A DNA stretch of 64,000 bases, taken from Dehalococcoidia bacterium. GTDB taxonomy: Bacteria; Chloroflexota; Dehalococcoidia; Lucifugimonadales; UBA3495. The DNA is taken from positions 1 through 64,000 of the forward strand of contig JAJDTP010000035.1 in the NCBI GenBank assembly GCA_022827095.1. The letters run 5' to 3'. The notes under the pieces are model-generated. The model was not told the origin of the DNA, made no database searches, and saw nothing but the letters and a program-made list of their open reading frames with translations. Shown in pieces: positions 61,703 to 64,000 of this stretch (positions are counted from its first letter, which is position 1; each line of letters opens with the position of its first letter). Position numbers and translations under genes: made by a program.

Positions 61703-62836
61703 CTATAACGCCCGCAGTAGCTCCTGGTAGTTCTCCCGCCCGGTCCTCCGCAATCGTAATTCCTCCGTGATCTCCAGGTCGCCGGAGTCCTCCAGCAGTT
61801 CCACGTGGGCGACCACTTCCGTCAGCGCCGCGAAGAAGTTGCCGCCTTCCAGCTTGCGTCGCTCAAAAGTCCGGCGGGTCACGTCCTCCAAGGGTTGCGG
61901 TTCCGGTCCGGCGGTGACCAGAATGCGGCCCAATCGCCGGGCGTGGAACCGGATCAGGTCCGCCGCCCGCTGCGCGGTCTGGAAGTTGAATTTATGGTTG
62001 TTGTAGAGCCGGTGCGCCGGCAGGATGGCTACCTCAGTGCCCAGGTCGGCCACCCGCTGCAGTGAGCGCAGGTAGGTCAACAAGCCGTAGGAGTCGTCGG
62101 GGTCCTGGTAGTGGACAGGCAGGTTGCGGCGCACTTCGCCGGTGTAGTCGGTTTTCATGGTGGGATGCGGACTGATCTCGGGCAGCACGTGATCGCCGGT
62201 GAAAACGATGTCGCTGCCGGTTCCGTTGCCGATGACGGCGCAGATCTCGTCCGGCGAGTGCCCTGGGGCGTGCATGTAGGTCAGCATGCCCTGTTGTTCG
62301 CCGTGGGTGATCGCGTGACCGACGTGGTGCGTACGCCGCGAGGCCATGTACCGTTGCCGCTCTTCGGAATCCGAGTGTGCAAACCCGTTGGCTCGCGCCG
62401 TGGTCCACATCGCCTCCTTGATCGGCGAATTGGTTGCCATCTGCAGGTCGCGGGGATCAAAGGGCAGCAGCGGTTGGTAAATGTCGTGCGCCCACAGCTC
62501 CGCACCGGACTGCTCGATGACCCGCGCTACTCCCCCATCATGGTCGGCATGCCCGTGGGTGATGATTACCCGATCGATGTCCCCTACTTCGAGGCCCCCA
62601 AGCGCCATGCCCGTTCGCAGGAGGTCGAAGGATGCCTCGGCCCCGGGATCGATGAGCGTCAATCCCTCATTCTCGAAGACGTACGCCCAGGTCGGACCGG
62701 TATGGGAATGCCCTTCCTGCGGCACGGCGACGGTGTGAATGATTCGCCCGTACCCATCGGTCAGCCGGAGGGTCATGCCGTTGCCGGCGGAGTCGCCGTT
62801 ACGGAGGACATCGATCTCGGTGAAGTAGTCGGGCAT
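61703..62836 (-). CDS. MBL-fold metallo-hydrolase
   Basis: 'RVIITHGHADHDGGVARVIEQSG', 'YMHAPGHSPDEICAVI', 'DIVFTGDHVLPEISPHP'; start at 'MPDYFTEIDV'. Confidence 0.93.
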   Translation of the reverse strand: MPDYFTEIDVLRNGDSAGNGMTLRLTDGYGRIIHTVAVPQEGHSHTGPTWAYVFENEGLTLIDPGAEASFDLLRTGMALGGLEVGDIDRVIITHGHADHDGGVARVIEQSGAELWAHDIYQPLLPFDPRDLQMATNSPIKEAMWTTARANGFAHSDSEERQRYMASRRTHHVGHAITHGEQQGMLTYMHAPGHSPDEICAVIGNGTGSDIVFTGDHVLPEISPHPTMKTDYTGEVRRNLPVHYQDPDDSYGLLTYLRSLQRVADLGTEVAILPAHRLYNNHKFNFQTAQRAADLIRFHARRLGRILVTAGPEPQPLEDVTRRTFERRKLEGGNFFAALTEVVAHVELLEDSGDLEITEELRLRRTGRENYQELLRAL

Positions 62837-62865
62837 ACGGGATTCCCTCCTGGAGGCAAGCGGCA

Positions 62866-62882
62866 ATAGTATTCAATACTAT
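62866..62882. promoter_or_regulatory. Perfect 17-bp palindrome, candidate regulator operator
   Basis: ATAGTATTCAATACTAT, 30 bp upstream of the likely start of the minus-strand MBL hydrolase gene. Confidence 0.5.
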
Positions 62883-62937
62883 ACGGCGCGCATTATAACC
62901 GCTTGGCGGGCTCAACGGGCGCCACTGCCTACCTCGC

Positions 62938-63083
62938 CAGGGCCTTTTCAAAGTCATCCCGTCTTTACCGAGAAAGCGGGAACCCAGAACGTCGCTGCTC
63001 AAAACGGCTCCTGGATTCCTGCTTCCGTAGGAATGACGATCTGGAGGCGCCAAGGCCGCCTTAGCGACTTTGAAAAGGCCCTG
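62938..63083. repeat. MITE-like element (fourth family), 146 bp, 18-bp perfect TIRs, 9-bp flanking direct repeats
   Basis: TIR 'cagggccttttcaaagtc' / 'gactttgaaaaggccctg'; CTACCTCGC at 62929-62937 and 63084-63092. Confidence 0.9.
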
Positions 63084-63112
63084 CTACCTCGCCCGTAGCC
63101 GTGGCGCCGAGC

Positions 63113-63141
63113 CTGAAACGGCAGTGGCCCCCTGCTATAAT
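63113..63141 (+). promoter_or_regulatory. Sigma70-like promoter candidate for the downstream SDR gene
   Basis: 'ctgaaa' (63113-63118), 17-bp spacer, 'tataat' (63136-63141), start codon at 63186. Confidence 0.45.
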
Positions 63142-63185
63142 GCCGGCGTCGGACAGGGAAGACCCGGACGCTAGGAGGTTGCACG

Positions 63186-63956
63186 ATGCGGTTGGAAGGT
63201 AAGGTTGCGCTGATCAGTGGAGCCGCCAGCGGGGTGGAGGGTGAGTTGATGGGATTCGGCGGAGCGGCGGCCCGGATGTTTTGCCGCGAAGGCGCCAGGG
63301 TCGTGTTGGGCGACATCAACACGGAGGGCGGCGAACGCACCGCCGAGCAGATCCGCGCCGCTGGCGGTGACGCCATTTTCGTCAAGCTCGACGTGACCCA
63401 GGAACAGGACTGGATCGACGCTGTGGCCGCCACCGTGTCCGCGTATGGAACCCTGAACGTCCTGGTTAACAACGCCGGTTCCGGTGCCCGCTACACGGTA
63501 GAGGAAACGACCGAAGAGGCATGGGACAGCCAGATCGACGTTCACGGCAAGGGCACCTTCCTCGGAACCAAACACGCCATCCCCGAAATGCTCAAGGCCG
63601 GCGGCGGTTCCATCGTGAACATTTCCTCAATCTACGGCCTGGTGGGCAGCCCCACGTCCACGGCATACCACGCCGGCAAGGGCGCGATTCGCCTGTTAAC
63701 CAAGTCCACGGCCATGCAGTACGCCGCCGACAACATCCGCGCGAATTCCATCCATCCTGGCTACTGCCGCACACCGTTGACGGCGCGAAGCTACGAGAAC
63801 GAACGGCACTTCACCTGGATCAACGAGCAGATCCCCATGGGAAGGGTCGGCAACGCCGACGACATCGCGTATGGCATCGTCTTCCTGGCATCGGACGAAT
63901 CCTCCTTCATGACCGGTTCGGAATTGGTCATCGACGGCGGCACCACCGCTCAGTAG
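63186..63956 (+). CDS. SDR family oxidoreductase
   Basis: 'MRLEGKVALISGAASGVEGELMGFGGAAARMF', 'LVNNAGSGARYTVEE', 'YHAGKGAIRLLTK', 'MTGSELVIDGGTT'. Confidence 0.95.
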   Translation: MRLEGKVALISGAASGVEGELMGFGGAAARMFCREGARVVLGDINTEGGERTAEQIRAAGGDAIFVKLDVTQEQDWIDAVAATVSAYGTLNVLVNNAGSGARYTVEETTEEAWDSQIDVHGKGTFLGTKHAIPEMLKAGGGSIVNISSIYGLVGSPTSTAYHAGKGAIRLLTKSTAMQYAADNIRANSIHPGYCRTPLTARSYENERHFTWINEQIPMGRVGNADDIAYGIVFLASDESSFMTGSELVIDGGTTAQ

Positions 63957-64000
63957 GCCGTTCCGGGACCTGGAAGGAGCATGGCCCATGGCGGTATCCA

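Overview
High-GC bacterial chromosome segment, densely coded on both strands. Gene content resembles a Chloroflexota/SAR202-like heterotroph (inference only): CaiB/BaiF CoA-transferase fusion, two LLM flavin monooxygenases, amidohydrolases, MBL-fold hydrolases, several SDRs, three MFS transporters, an acyl-CoA carboxylase operon, M20 peptidase, typA, dinB and nadE. Most notable: (1) a type ISP-like single-polypeptide restriction-modification gene (Mrr-type nuclease + SF2 helicase + N6-MTase + TRD; 37068-42173), interrupted by one in-frame TAG just before the Walker A motif. (2) A second gene, an SLC13-type transporter, interrupted the same way (TAG at 26025-26027). (3) A secreted-protease locus (46.4-51.9 kb): an HExxH metallopeptidase and an HtrA-like serine protease share a FN3-like module, the module is tandemly duplicated in one of them, and the serine protease ORF breaks at a G7 tract. 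(4) A population of MITE-like intergenic repeats. Four copies have 9-10 bp direct flanking repeats visible by eye, and different terminal inverted repeats are combined with a shared core. No CRISPR array, rRNA or convincing tRNA was seen.
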